A stretch of 64,000 nucleotides of DNA from Pseudoalteromonas luteoviolacea NCIMB 1942. Its GTDB lineage: Bacteria > Pseudomonadota > Gammaproteobacteria > Enterobacterales > Alteromonadaceae. Both the position numbers and the translations under genes were made by a program. The stretch is taken from assembly GCF_001625595.1 (NCBI RefSeq), contig NZ_AUXT01000046.1:1-64000 (forward strand), read 5' to 3'. Below, one piece after another: positions 53,211 through 62,466 of the stretch; the stretch's first letter is position 1; each line of letters starts with the position of its first letter. The notes under the pieces were generated by a model. The model did not search any database, was not told the DNA's origin, and was given only the letters and a program-made list of their open reading frames with translations.

Positions 53211-56000
53211 ATGAAACAAACACTACCGTTACCTTTTTCAAAGCCCTGTAAAGCCGTGGCATTAGTTTTAGGATTTACCGCTATTGGCGTACAAGCAAAC
53301 ACGCTACAAGGAAAAATTGGTGATACACAGAACAAAGCACTTTTCGAAGGAGCACAAGTTACACTTGTTGAGCTAAACAAACACGTGAGCTCGAATCGAG
53401 ATGGTAGCTTTGTTTTTACCAAAATACCGGCGGGAAACTACACATTAAAAGTCAACTATATAGGTGCTCAGCCTAGTGAACAAATGGTGGTTATTCGGGA
53501 GAACCAAACTACGCAAGTAACGGTTCAACTTAAGCCAGTCCAAAGTGAGGTAGACAATATTATCGTTGTTGGTCAGCGTGCAGGGCAGGCTGGGGCATTT
53601 AATAGGCAAAAGAATGCTGACGGGATCATGTCGATTGTGAGTGCAGATAGCATCGGGCAATTGCCAGACCAAAATGCTGCAGAAGCATTACAGCGTTTAC
53701 CAGGTATGTTCATACAGCGAGATCAAGGGGAAGGCCGTTTTGTGGGGATCCGAGGCATTGACCCAGGACTAAATAATGTGTCGATTAATGGATCTAATGT
53801 GCCTTCGCCTGAAGCTGGCATACGCAGTGTTGCTATGGATGTCATCCCCAGTGAAATCATCCAAAGCTTAGAAGTGAGTAAAACAGTCACACCAGATATG
53901 GATGCGAGTGCCATTGGCGGCAGTATAAATGTCAAAAGCCTCAGTGCATTTGATAGACAAGGGCAAAGCTATAGTTTTACTGCACAGGGTTCACACAATG
54001 AGCAAGTGGATAAAATCAGCCCCAAGCTATCAGCGAGCTTTAGTGACACTTTTGACATATCAAGTCAGACTCAATTGGGCATCGCTACAGCTGTATCTTG
54101 GTTTGAAAGAGAGTTTGGCTCTCATAATATGGAAACCGACGGCGGCTGGATGGCACTAGAGCAAGCAAGCGCTGATACAGCTGAAGATGTTTCATTTTTT
54201 GGTGCTCAAGAGATTGAACAAAGGCATTATCAAGTGACTCGAGAGAGGCTTGGTGCAGCGTTAAACCTGGATTTACACCAAGGTGGCCTGAACAAATATT
54301 ACCTTCGCACATTGTATAGTGAGTTCTCGGATGATGAATTTCGTCTAAGAAATGAGTACAAATATGACAAAGGTAAGTATTTAAGCAAGCAATCAACAGA
54401 TACCGCAGCGTACTTCACCGATGCTGAAATGGACAGAGATACTAAAGATCGATATGAAGAACAAAGTATTTTATCTGTTGTAGCTGGTGGTGAACACGCA
54501 TTGCAAAGTTGGTTTGTTGAATATAATTTGGGCTATTCTAAATCGGATGAAGTGGAGCCTAATCGCCTAGATGTCGACTTTGTAGCCGAAGAGCTCTCTT
54601 TAGGTTATGCAAGTTTAGGTAGTACGCCCACTTTGTCACGCTCGAATGCAGCGCATGACCTTACCAATTTTGCTATGGATGAAATAGTTTGGGAAAACAA
54701 CTTGAGTGAGGACGAGGCAACTAGCTTTAAACTAGATGTAAGCAAGGACTTTGTGCTACAAGGCCTCAACGCCCAAGTAAAGCTCGGGCTGAAGTATAAC
54801 GACAGAGAAAAGCTCAATTTAGTAAAGACAGTCGTTTATGATAAAGGCTTCGATGGCATCACGGCAAATCGATTTGCATCGGATGAACCTAGTTTTGAAT
54901 TAGGGCAATTTGGTCCTAGTTTATCGCGTCAAGGTATACGTGATTTCTTCAATGCAAATAGCGCAAGCCTCCATGTTAATGAACTTGAAAGTGATATTGA
55001 AAGTAAAGGCAAAAGCTACGCTTCTCAAGAAACGGTTATCGCACTTTATAGCATGTTTAGTATCGATGTCGGTAATCTAAACATTATAACCGGCGTGCGC
55101 TTTGAAGATACAGACTATGAAACTTCTGGTAGTCGAGTAGAGCTTATTAAGAATGACATTGAAGATAGAGAGACGGTTGCAATTACCCCTTGGCAAGTAA
55201 GTAAGCGTTACGATCATCTCCTGCCAAACTTAACGTTACGCTATGCCCACTCAGATTCACTTATCACCCGCTTTGCATACACGCAAACGATTGCCAGACC
55301 AAGCTTTGGCGACGCTGCTGCTTTTCAGTTACTAGAAAGCGAAACATCAGTTAAAGATGATGTAGTCACAGTTGAGCGAAAAGGGGAAGTTGGCAACCCA
55401 GATCTCAACCCATACGAGTCAGCAAATATAGATCTATCAATTGAATATTACCCAGGGAAGATCGGGATTATAAGCGCGGGTGTTTTCCATAAAAATATCG
55501 ATAATTTTATCGCTAAACAACAAGTGCAAGAGAATGGTAGCTGGGATGGGTTTGAAGAGGTTATCCAATCAGTCAATGGAGGAGAAACTGAGTTAAGCGG
55601 CGTTGAGCTTGCATATTCCAAAAACTTTGACAGCGGTTTTATGTTTTCGGCAAACGGAACCTTCATTGACGCAGACGATAATTTACCAAATCAATCAGAT
55701 ACCGTCGCAAACATTATGTTTGGTTACGAAAACAGTACGGTAAGCACACGATTGAGTACAAGCTTTAAAAGCAAGGCGTACATCATGACTGAGAATGATG
55801 CGCGTGTTTATCAAGATACCCACAACCAAGTTGACTTGAGTATTAAATATCACTTCAACGAGCAGACGCAGTTTTACTTCAATGCCATTAACTTAACAGA
55901 TGAACCATTTTACGTTTATCACGGTGAAAAACGCTACAACTATCAATATGAAAGCTATGGACGCTCATTTGAACTCGGTATGACTTTTACATCTTTCTAA
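53211..56000 (+). CDS. TonB-dependent receptor with carboxypeptidase-like N-domain
   Basis: This 929-residue outer-membrane receptor has a signal peptide (residues 1-29), a CarboxypepD_reg-like domain (residues 30-110: GKIGDTQNKALFEGAQVTLVE, DGSFVFTKIPAGNYTLKV), a TonB box-like DNIIVVGQR, a plug (NAAEALQRLPGMFIQRDQGEGRFVGIRG in parts) and a barrel ending ELGMTFTSF. The plug matches the TonB-Xanth-Caul type (TIGR01782), often for sugars or organic phosphates. A secreted phosphatase gene follows 53 bases later, suggesting import of a product it releases. Confidence 0.94.
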   Translation: MKQTLPLPFSKPCKAVALVLGFTAIGVQANTLQGKIGDTQNKALFEGAQVTLVELNKHVSSNRDGSFVFTKIPAGNYTLKVNYIGAQPSEQMVVIRENQTTQVTVQLKPVQSEVDNIIVVGQRAGQAGAFNRQKNADGIMSIVSADSIGQLPDQNAAEALQRLPGMFIQRDQGEGRFVGIRGIDPGLNNVSINGSNVPSPEAGIRSVAMDVIPSEIIQSLEVSKTVTPDMDASAIGGSINVKSLSAFDRQGQSYSFTAQGSHNEQVDKISPKLSASFSDTFDISSQTQLGIATAVSWFEREFGSHNMETDGGWMALEQASADTAEDVSFFGAQEIEQRHYQVTRERLGAALNLDLHQGGLNKYYLRTLYSEFSDDEFRLRNEYKYDKGKYLSKQSTDTAAYFTDAEMDRDTKDRYEEQSILSVVAGGEHALQSWFVEYNLGYSKSDEVEPNRLDVDFVAEELSLGYASLGSTPTLSRSNAAHDLTNFAMDEIVWENNLSEDEATSFKLDVSKDFVLQGLNAQVKLGLKYNDREKLNLVKTVVYDKGFDGITANRFASDEPSFELGQFGPSLSRQGIRDFFNANSASLHVNELESDIESKGKSYASQETVIALYSMFSIDVGNLNIITGVRFEDTDYETSGSRVELIKNDIEDRETVAITPWQVSKRYDHLLPNLTLRYAHSDSLITRFAYTQTIARPSFGDAAAFQLLESETSVKDDVVTVERKGEVGNPDLNPYESANIDLSIEYYPGKIGIISAGVFHKNIDNFIAKQQVQENGSWDGFEEVIQSVNGGETELSGVELAYSKNFDSGFMFSANGTFIDADDNLPNQSDTVANIMFGYENSTVSTRLSTSFKSKAYIMTENDARVYQDTHNQVDLSIKYHFNEQTQFYFNAINLTDEPFYVYHGEKRYNYQYESYGRSFELGMTFTSF

Positions 56001-56053
56001 TTATTACTACGCAATAAAACAGGGCTGCCAAGGTAACTTGGCAGCAAATCACT

Positions 56054-57328
56054 ATGAAATTAAAAACCACTCATGCACTTTTTATTGTTCTATTAATGGG
56101 GAGCGCAGGCAGCGTATATGCAAATGATACCATTTCGTTTCTTGCTTTTGGCGATGGCGGATATCATCCTGACTACCCGAAAACAAAACATATAAAAAAG
56201 CCGAAAAACAAAGCACAATTCATCGCGACCGAAAAAGCAGAGTGGTTAGAAGAGAACAGACCAATAGATGAGTTTAATCATGCGCCTATTTATGTCTACC
56301 CAGGCACAGAAATAGCGACGGAAGATACAGGAGCTGCTGCTGTAGGCATGGCAATGGCAAAGCTATGTAATAGCAAACCATGCCAATTTGGCATTCAATT
56401 GGGGGATAATATCTACCCAGATGGCGCGGACGCAAATGATGGTAAAGACGACCAAAAACGAATGGATGACCTCATACTGGAGCCTTTAAAGCCTTTGTTT
56501 CGCAATAATAAAGATCTTGTGGTTTACTCTGCATTAGGTAACCATGATTGGAAAACCTCTCGTAAAGGGGTGAAGCTGCAAACTGAATGGATGGCAAAGC
56601 AACCAAATTTTCATATGGATAAGCGTGGCTATTATAGTTACACCATAGGGACAGCTGGAAACGACGTAGAATTCTTTGTACTTGATACCAATATGCTATT
56701 ATCAGGTCAGCACTACTATGAGATACCACTCAGAAAAGATGGTAGTGAGCAAGGATTAGCATCAGCTTTGGCAAGTGGTCATGCGGAAGTAGAAGATATT
56801 GAAGTGCATGAGTCACCGGTTAATGGCGAGGACCATAAGCAATTAGCGTGGCTAGCTGACGGTTTGAAAAATTCAAAAGCCAAATGGAAAATTGTGTATG
56901 GGCATCACATTCTTTGGTCGATAGGTGGGACCAAATACGATGAAGGGCATGTACTACGTCGCTTAATTCTTCCAGAATTATGTCAGTATGCGGATGTATA
57001 TATTGCTGGTCATGAGCATGATTTAGAGCTGTTGACAGACGATTGTACTCGGATACTACCCAATAATACCAAGCCTAAACTACCTTTAATTATAAGTGGT
57101 GCGGCATCAAAAATGCGTGGTACACATTCACCTTTTGCACATCAGCAGGAAAAGCGCTACGGCGAGTATGCTTTGATATGGGCAAAAAGTTTCATTTGGG
57201 GCTTTGCACATATCGAATTAGATAACCGAAGTGACAGTCTCAATGTCAGCTTTTACACAACACCAAGAGATAAATCTGGTGCAGTTGAACCAGAAGCAAG
57301 CTTTTCATTTAAGCACCGCAGCGAGTAA
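56054..57328 (+). CDS. Secreted purple-acid-phosphatase-like metallophosphoesterase
   Basis: This 424-residue protein has a signal peptide (KTTHALFIVLLMGSAGSVYAN) and the five metal motifs of calcineurin-like phosphoesterases in order: FGDGGY, GIQLGDNIYPDG, ALGNHDW, VYGHHILW, and AGHEHDLELL. A Tyr after the second-motif GD.. and the GNHD match tartrate-resistant acid phosphatase type enzymes. An insert near residues 225-265 is longer than in mammalian enzymes. It lies directly after a TonB receptor and probably works with it in scavenging phosphate from organic esters, as inferred from context. Confidence 0.92.
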   Translation: MKLKTTHALFIVLLMGSAGSVYANDTISFLAFGDGGYHPDYPKTKHIKKPKNKAQFIATEKAEWLEENRPIDEFNHAPIYVYPGTEIATEDTGAAAVGMAMAKLCNSKPCQFGIQLGDNIYPDGADANDGKDDQKRMDDLILEPLKPLFRNNKDLVVYSALGNHDWKTSRKGVKLQTEWMAKQPNFHMDKRGYYSYTIGTAGNDVEFFVLDTNMLLSGQHYYEIPLRKDGSEQGLASALASGHAEVEDIEVHESPVNGEDHKQLAWLADGLKNSKAKWKIVYGHHILWSIGGTKYDEGHVLRRLILPELCQYADVYIAGHEHDLELLTDDCTRILPNNTKPKLPLIISGAASKMRGTHSPFAHQQEKRYGEYALIWAKSFIWGFAHIELDNRSDSLNVSFYTTPRDKSGAVEPEASFSFKHRSE

Positions 57329-57496
57329 ACAGCAGCCCGCCGCTGGCTCATAAATTAAAGTGTGAAGCTCGTTTGAATAAGCAGAAAAAGAGCTTTACAC
57401 GATACGCTAGAAAGTAACGTACATTACAGATCTTCACAGAATAACTGCTTATTATTATCCCAGTTTTTTTTCACGTCATATAATGCTTAACTAACA

Positions 57497-57509
57497 AGTC
57501 ACAGTGACT
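57497..57509. promoter_or_regulatory. 13-bp palindrome upstream of the response regulator
   Basis: AGTCAC-A-GTGACT is a perfect palindrome with a one-base centre, 48 bases before the start. It may be an operator for the regulator itself. Confidence 0.4.
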
Positions 57510-57557
57510 GAGTTGTAATTTATTTTAAGTATTTGATGATACATAACTGGTGGTGAA

Positions 57558-58199
57558 ATGAATATAAATGTGCTTGAGAATTTAAACATTCTGATTGCAG
57601 ATGATCATGTCTTGGTTAGGCAGGGCCTTCATTCATTAATAGCAAGTTATAAAATTAATTTGTGTATAGATGAGGTAGAAACAGGAGAGCAAGCTTGGAA
57701 GTATATTCAAATACATGAGCCGGATATCGCAATATTAGATATATCGATGGGAAAGTTAAATGGCATTGATGTTTGTAAGCATATCGTAAGGCGGAGGCTT
57801 AAGACTAAAGTTATTTTTTTGAGCATGTATGATGGCATCAATGTCATTGATTACGCATTTTCTGTTGGAGCAAAAGGATATATCCCGAAGAGCGAAGCAT
57901 TTAGTGCATTGTTAGAGGCGATTTCGCGCGTCGCTGATGGTGAAGAGTACCTTAACTCAAGTCTCAAGCTAGCACTTGATGCTTACCGCAACAATGAAGC
58001 TAACAATCAACTAACTAATCGAGAAAAAGAGGTCATTAGTCAAATCTCTCTTGGCCATACAAATAAACAAATAGCCTCTGATCTATTTATCTCTGTAAAA
58101 ACCGTGGAAAATCATAGAGCAAAAATCATGAAAAAGTTGGGTCTAAAGACGACTGCGCAATTAGTTCGTTTTGCAATAACCGAGTCTTTGGCTTTCTAG
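57558..58199 (+). CDS. LuxR/NarL-type response regulator
   Basis: This 213-residue protein has a receiver domain with acidic pair LIADDHVLVRQGL, phosphorylation Asp in IAILDISMGKLNG, Ser in IFLSMYD and Lys in GYIPKSEA, followed by a LuxR helix-turn-helix (LTNREKEVISQISLGHTNKQIAS and VKTVENHRAKIMKKLGL). No sensor kinase lies nearby. It is 102 bases upstream of the dockerin gene in the same direction, so it may control the dockerin-cohesin pair. Confidence 0.94.
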   Translation: MNINVLENLNILIADDHVLVRQGLHSLIASYKINLCIDEVETGEQAWKYIQIHEPDIAILDISMGKLNGIDVCKHIVRRRLKTKVIFLSMYDGINVIDYAFSVGAKGYIPKSEAFSALLEAISRVADGEEYLNSSLKLALDAYRNNEANNQLTNREKEVISQISLGHTNKQIASDLFISVKTVENHRAKIMKKLGLKTTAQLVRFAITESLAF

Positions 58200-58301
58200 A
58201 ATAGGGGAAACACCCTATATAAATAAGTATGTGATTCTTCTATCGTTCCTTGCTAGGACAATTAATAAAAATATTAACCAGTAAAATGCAAGGAAAAATA
58301 C

Positions 58302-60407
58302 ATGCAATCAAAGCTCAATACATACTTTAAAAAACATCGTTTTTCATCGTTTAGATCGAGTTGTGGTATCGCTTTAATGACTCTATTAAGCATGCCACTA
58401 GTGAGCCATGCTTCGACGCCTACTAAAATTGGAGAAGAGCTTCTAGTCAATGCAACCGCTAATCAAAATGAAAGTGTTGGTACAACGGCCGTAACTCAGC
58501 TTAATGATGGGAAATACGTTGTTACATGGCATGCTAAAGATACAGCCGCGAATACAACTTTCATTAGAGGTCAAATTTTCTCTTCAAACAGTACGCCTGT
58601 TGGAAATGCATTTACCATTGATAGCTTTGACTCTACCGCGACTAACATTCGTTCAATGCGAAACAATGTGTCGCATTTAAATGATGGTGGTTTTCTTATT
58701 TCTTGGGAACGCGCTAACACCTTGAACCCCTCAAAAAGCGATATTGTAGCCAAGCGCTTTTCCGCCACCGGTACGGCGGGTGTGACATTTACGATAGTGT
58801 CTGCTGTATCACAGTATACCAAATCATCTCACGCTGTATTAGAAGACGGTAATACGGTCATTACTTGGCATAGTCAAAATAGTACAAGCGGCAACTTCGA
58901 TATTTTTGCAAAAGTGTATGACCAAAACCTAAATTTGGTAAAAAATACGTTTAGTGCAACTTCAAGTGAAATTGGAGATAAAAAGGAAGCGTCGGTTACA
59001 GCCCTAAAAAATGGGGGATTTGCACTGACGTGGCAAGGACATGGAGATGATATTTACGGCCGAGTCTTTAACGCTAACTACCAATACAGTGGAAGTCCTG
59101 TAAAAGTAAACACAACAACGGGTGGATATCAAGCGTTTGCTGATGTTGCAGGGCTAACTGACGGCGGGTTTGTTGTTGTTTGGGAAAGTCAGTCAAATGA
59201 ACACATTCTCGGTTCTGATAGATATGTCTATACACAAAGGTTCAATGCGGATGGAACTAAAAGCGGTATAGAAACCAAAGTTAACACATACTCCACAAAC
59301 CATATGCATACAACTGTGACAGGTAACACCAGTGGTGGTTATGTTGTAGCCTGGTCAAGTATGAGTCAGGATGGAGACGTGTGGGGCGTATATACGAGAG
59401 AGTATCAATCAAATGGTAATGCTGACGGCAATCCAATTCGTGTGAATACATTTACGCAAGGAAGTCAGATGTACCCAAATACAGCTCTGCTAAGCAATGG
59501 AGAGTTTCTGGTTACTTGGTCTGATCTTGGTAGAAAAAGCATACATGCTCAACAGTTTACATTCAATGAAGCACCAGCTTATGAGTTATCTGCATCGATT
59601 CCTACGAACGCGGTGTTTGAAGGGGACATCATTGAGCTTCCTATAACAGCAAAAGGCGCAAACATATACGGTATAGATGCGTTAATGACCGTAAACGACT
59701 CGCTGGTAGCAAACTTCTATGATGGCAGTTACGGAGAGTTTTTACCTACTGCGGAGCGTATCGCACTACCTATCGGAGTTACTGATAATCAGTGGGAAAG
59801 CGCTTCGACAATTAAAGCGCCTTATCAAGCTAAAACAGGTGAAGGCTTGTATGCTACGGTAAAATTAATCGCCAATAAGCCAGGTACAGTGAATATCCAT
59901 CTTCAATCACAATTTACCGGAAGTGATGGAAACTATATTTATCAAGGTCAGGCTGGTTATGTAATTACTGTACTTGAATCCGTGATCTTGTCCGGCAACG
60001 TTGCTGATTTAGGTGTGACAGGGGACCTCTCGCAGGTGACCATTTTAATTAATGGGCAAGAAATTCAAATAAACTCTGATGGCAGCTTTTCAAGCCAAGT
60101 TGGCATTGGTGACGTAACTATTTCAATAAGCGCGCCGGGTTTCTTGTCAGCTGAAAAACAGTTCACCTTGTCGCCAAACCAAGCTGATATCAACTTTGGC
60201 AATGTGGCGCTAGTCGCAGGCGATAGCAATGGGGATAACAGCATAGATATAGGTGATTTGACTCAACTCCTAGGCTCTTATAGAACAACAAGCACGGATC
60301 CCATGTTCACACCAGCAGCTGATTTCAATAGAGATAACAAAATCAATCTGCAAGACCTAACTTTACTGGGTAAAAACTTTGGTAAACAGGGCCCTCAAGC
60401 TCTTTAA
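58302..60407 (+). CDS. Secreted propeller / cohesin-like / dockerin protein
   Basis: This 701-residue protein has a signal peptide (IALMTLLSMPLVSHAS). Residues 45-425 hold seven repeats of the form LxxGxxVxW (LNDGKYVVTW, LNDGGFLISW, LEDGNTVITW, LKNGGFALTW, LTDGGFVVVW, TSGGYVVAW, LSNGEFLVTW), fitting a seven-bladed propeller. Residues 428-560 look like a cohesin-type beta-sandwich, and 560-637 like a carboxypeptidase-regulatory domain. Residues 638-695 are a type I dockerin with two calcium loops (DSNGDNSIDIGDL and DFNRDNKINLQDL). A membrane-anchored cohesin gene follows. It is likely exported and attached to the cell surface via that partner. Confidence 0.88.
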   Translation: MQSKLNTYFKKHRFSSFRSSCGIALMTLLSMPLVSHASTPTKIGEELLVNATANQNESVGTTAVTQLNDGKYVVTWHAKDTAANTTFIRGQIFSSNSTPVGNAFTIDSFDSTATNIRSMRNNVSHLNDGGFLISWERANTLNPSKSDIVAKRFSATGTAGVTFTIVSAVSQYTKSSHAVLEDGNTVITWHSQNSTSGNFDIFAKVYDQNLNLVKNTFSATSSEIGDKKEASVTALKNGGFALTWQGHGDDIYGRVFNANYQYSGSPVKVNTTTGGYQAFADVAGLTDGGFVVVWESQSNEHILGSDRYVYTQRFNADGTKSGIETKVNTYSTNHMHTTVTGNTSGGYVVAWSSMSQDGDVWGVYTREYQSNGNADGNPIRVNTFTQGSQMYPNTALLSNGEFLVTWSDLGRKSIHAQQFTFNEAPAYELSASIPTNAVFEGDIIELPITAKGANIYGIDALMTVNDSLVANFYDGSYGEFLPTAERIALPIGVTDNQWESASTIKAPYQAKTGEGLYATVKLIANKPGTVNIHLQSQFTGSDGNYIYQGQAGYVITVLESVILSGNVADLGVTGDLSQVTILINGQEIQINSDGSFSSQVGIGDVTISISAPGFLSAEKQFTLSPNQADINFGNVALVAGDSNGDNSIDIGDLTQLLGSYRTTSTDPMFTPAADFNRDNKINLQDLTLLGKNFGKQGPQAL

Positions 60408-60417
60408 GTAAGTGATT

Positions 60418-60444
60418 AAATAGGGTCATGGTCTGACCCTATTT
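60418..60444 (+). terminator. Strong hairpin between dockerin and cohesin genes
   Basis: AAATAGGGTCA and TGACCCTATTT pair perfectly over 11 bases around TGGTC, followed by TTA. It may end most transcripts after the dockerin gene, leaving less of the cohesin message. Confidence 0.75.
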
Positions 60445-60477
60445 TACTCTGAAATGCAATTATAAAAGAGAAAGAAA

Positions 60478-61143
60478 ATGAAGCAGCTTATAACTATTTT
60501 TTTGTTACTTAATAGCTTTATGGTAGTGGCCGAACAAGGTCAAACATTTCTAAGTACGCCCGAAAAAGCAATAAAAACAGGGAGTGAGTTTTATGTAGAT
60601 ATTATGACTCGAGATGTACCTGATGTGTATGGCGTTCACCTCACATTGCGATTCGATGCGAGTCAAATTAGCGTTATTGGTAGTACTGAGAATCAGGAGG
60701 GAGGCCTAGTAGAGCATGGGAATTTTTTCGATAACGACAGGCTTTATGTGCTACAAAATCAAACTGATTCAAACCATGGTTCTGTAAGTTATATTGTTAG
60801 CCAAATCGCGCCGGCGCAGAGTGTTTCAGGTAATGGAAGGATCGCTCGGGTATTTTTTAAGGCTAAAGAATCTGCAACACAGGCGGCTATAGAATTAGTT
60901 CAAGCTGACTTTGGAACAAAAAAAGGAGAAAAACTGACTTTTAGCAAGGGCGCTCCATTGAGCTTTGAATTTAGTGCTGCATATTCTCAGGCACCAAAAG
61001 CGCCCAATGATTTACCTTTTATACAAATAACTCTTATCGCCTTAACTATCATTGGTTTAATTATAATGGTGTTAGCGTTTAAAAGACGGAAAATATGCTT
61101 TACTAACCGAACACATAATAGTGGGCTGGTTCGGAATATTTAA
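60478..61143 (+). CDS. Membrane-anchored cohesin-domain protein
   Basis: This 221-residue protein has a signal peptide (QLITIFLLLNSFMVVAEQ), one cohesin domain (residues 20-165: AIKTGSEFYVDIMTRDVPDVYGVHLTLRFDA in parts, VSYIVSQIAPAQSVSGNGRIARVFFKA), a Pro-rich linker, and a C-terminal helix (IQITLIALTIIGLIIMVLAF) followed by KRRK, a stop-transfer signal. Cohesins bind dockerins through calcium-dependent contacts. The neighbouring gene encodes a dockerin, so the two proteins probably interact. AAAGAGAAAG precedes the ATG. The anchor is placed in the inner membrane by sequence; outer-membrane display would need another step. Confidence 0.87.
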   Translation: MKQLITIFLLLNSFMVVAEQGQTFLSTPEKAIKTGSEFYVDIMTRDVPDVYGVHLTLRFDASQISVIGSTENQEGGLVEHGNFFDNDRLYVLQNQTDSNHGSVSYIVSQIAPAQSVSGNGRIARVFFKAKESATQAAIELVQADFGTKKGEKLTFSKGAPLSFEFSAAYSQAPKAPNDLPFIQITLIALTIIGLIIMVLAFKRRKICFTNRTHNSGLVRNI

Positions 61144-61263
61144 ATACCAAGCGAATAGTACTAAGTGCATAGCCCGAGTGGTGGTAAGCGGAGGCATTGC
61201 TTTTGGATGGAAAGCGACCTTCGCTCGTCTCTTTACTGAGCTATTTTAAATTTACTGCACATT

Positions 61264-61602
61264 CTAATCATCTAAATACTCACGTAAGTCATCAGGAATG
61301 GGTAATGACATGATGGCACTGACATTCGAGCCACCTGTATTTCCTTTAGGAACCCATACTTTTGAAAATACTATCGCGGCGACAATGCGTATCAGTTGCC
61401 CCAAAACCTCCTTGCGATCATAAATTTTTAGGCCGACTTTGAGCATCCAATAATGGCTCATTGTGTGAGCAAAAGTAAACTTTTGCCCTAGAATATGGGC
61501 TCTTTCTAGGTGCTTGAAACAGGCTTCAAATCGCCCTTGAGCGTATTTCATCTTGGCTTTATCCATTTCAAAATCATATGCTGTCTTTAAGGTGCTCTTC
61601 AT
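61264..61602 (-). CDS. DUF3703 family protein
   Basis: This 112-residue protein matches DUF3703: AQGRFEACFKHLERAHILGQKF, HTMSHYWMLKVGLKIYDRKEVLGQL and VPKGNTGGSNVSAIMSLPIPDDLREYL (in parts). The His residues in H..SHYW could bind a metal. Function is unknown; relatives often sit near metal-resistance genes, but none is adjacent here. Confidence 0.87.
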   Translation of the reverse strand: MKSTLKTAYDFEMDKAKMKYAQGRFEACFKHLERAHILGQKFTFAHTMSHYWMLKVGLKIYDRKEVLGQLIRIVAAIVFSKVWVPKGNTGGSNVSAIMSLPIPDDLREYLDD

Positions 61603-61977
61603 GTCGAGTCTCCATTTTTACATTACTTGTTATGGATAGGGTACTGATTGGCACACTTAAAAGATTGAATAAACTGGCTACGAAATTCATTTTCGAATAT
61701 CTGCTTTGGGCAAATTCAGGCACGCTTATCTGGTTAAAGGTGTCTAGATACATTGGCTTTGAAATTTTCGAATTATTGTAGAGTTATAGAGAAGTTTACG
61801 CGGAGCTTTTTAAAGTACGGGTGAGGGGAAATCGAAGTTAGCGCCTAGGTTGTGTAGTTGTGATTGGAGCTGTCTGCCGTTTTACGAGTAAGTATTAATT
61901 AACTCTTTTCTGGGGAGTAAAACCAACACGAAGAAAGTGCAGTACATAGAAAGGTTACTGCACTTATACCAAACAGG
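61603..61977. other. Gap with one weak reading frame
   Basis: These 375 bases include a 154-base plus-strand frame (61628-61781, MDRVLIGTLKRLNKL...) that is hydrophobic and lacks a ribosome site. I do not count it as a gene. No RNA or repeat was seen. Promoter elements for the divergent DUF3703 gene may lie at the left end. Confidence 0.45.
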
Positions 61978-62466
61978 TTAAGATGCTGTTTTTTGGCGGC
62001 TTACTAAGCAATACGAACCATCTTTGGTGCTTGTCATATAACCAACGAACTTGTTATCTCTTTTGTGAGAAAAAACATGAGTTTGGTCATTTAACTTACC
62101 TTTGAACAGCCATTTTTTGAATACTTCCTCACGCACTACGATACATGGGTTTTTAACAGCAAAGCTCTCTTTGTAAGCAACATCACAGTGTCCGCCACTG
62201 TGAGACATTGAAAAAGTAATGTGGCTTTGTCTGTCTTTGTATTCAAGTACACCAGAAACGAGCAAGCTTTCAAAATCTCCTTTACTTGTTTGGTTAGAAA
62301 CAAGTAGTCGGTGTTTTTTCTCGCCAATAATATCTTTTGCTAACGCACTGAGTTCAGATTTACAGTGCGCGACATTATATTTCTCGATAATGGTATCTAT
62401 TGAGTTCTGAGCAATAGCTTGGGTACTCAATACTAAGGAAGTGGCTATAGCCAGCTTTAGGGTCAT
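61978..62466 (-). CDS. Secreted Cys-containing protein linked to sco
   Basis: This 162-residue protein has a signal peptide (KLAIATSLVLSTQAIAQ) and four Cys residues in the mature part (AHCKSE, GGHCDV, KNPCIV, GSYCLV) that could form two disulfides. Its start codon overlaps the stop of the sco gene by four bases, so it is translated as part of the cyo-sco operon. The family was not recognised. Periplasmic location and linkage suggest a role in oxidase assembly or periplasmic redox, which is inference. Confidence 0.75.
   Translation of the reverse strand: MTLKLAIATSLVLSTQAIAQNSIDTIIEKYNVAHCKSELSALAKDIIGEKKHRLLVSNQTSKGDFESLLVSGVLEYKDRQSHITFSMSHSGGHCDVAYKESFAVKNPCIVVREEVFKKWLFKGKLNDQTHVFSHKRDNKFVGYMTSTKDGSYCLVSRQKTAS

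Noticed and set aside
53906..54396. Minus- and plus-strand frames inside the TonB receptor gene
   Set aside because: They overlap a clear receptor reading frame and have no ribosome sites or family motifs.
61628..61781. Small hydrophobic plus-strand protein
   Set aside because: No ribosome site, odd composition, and it overlaps the promoter region of DUF3703.
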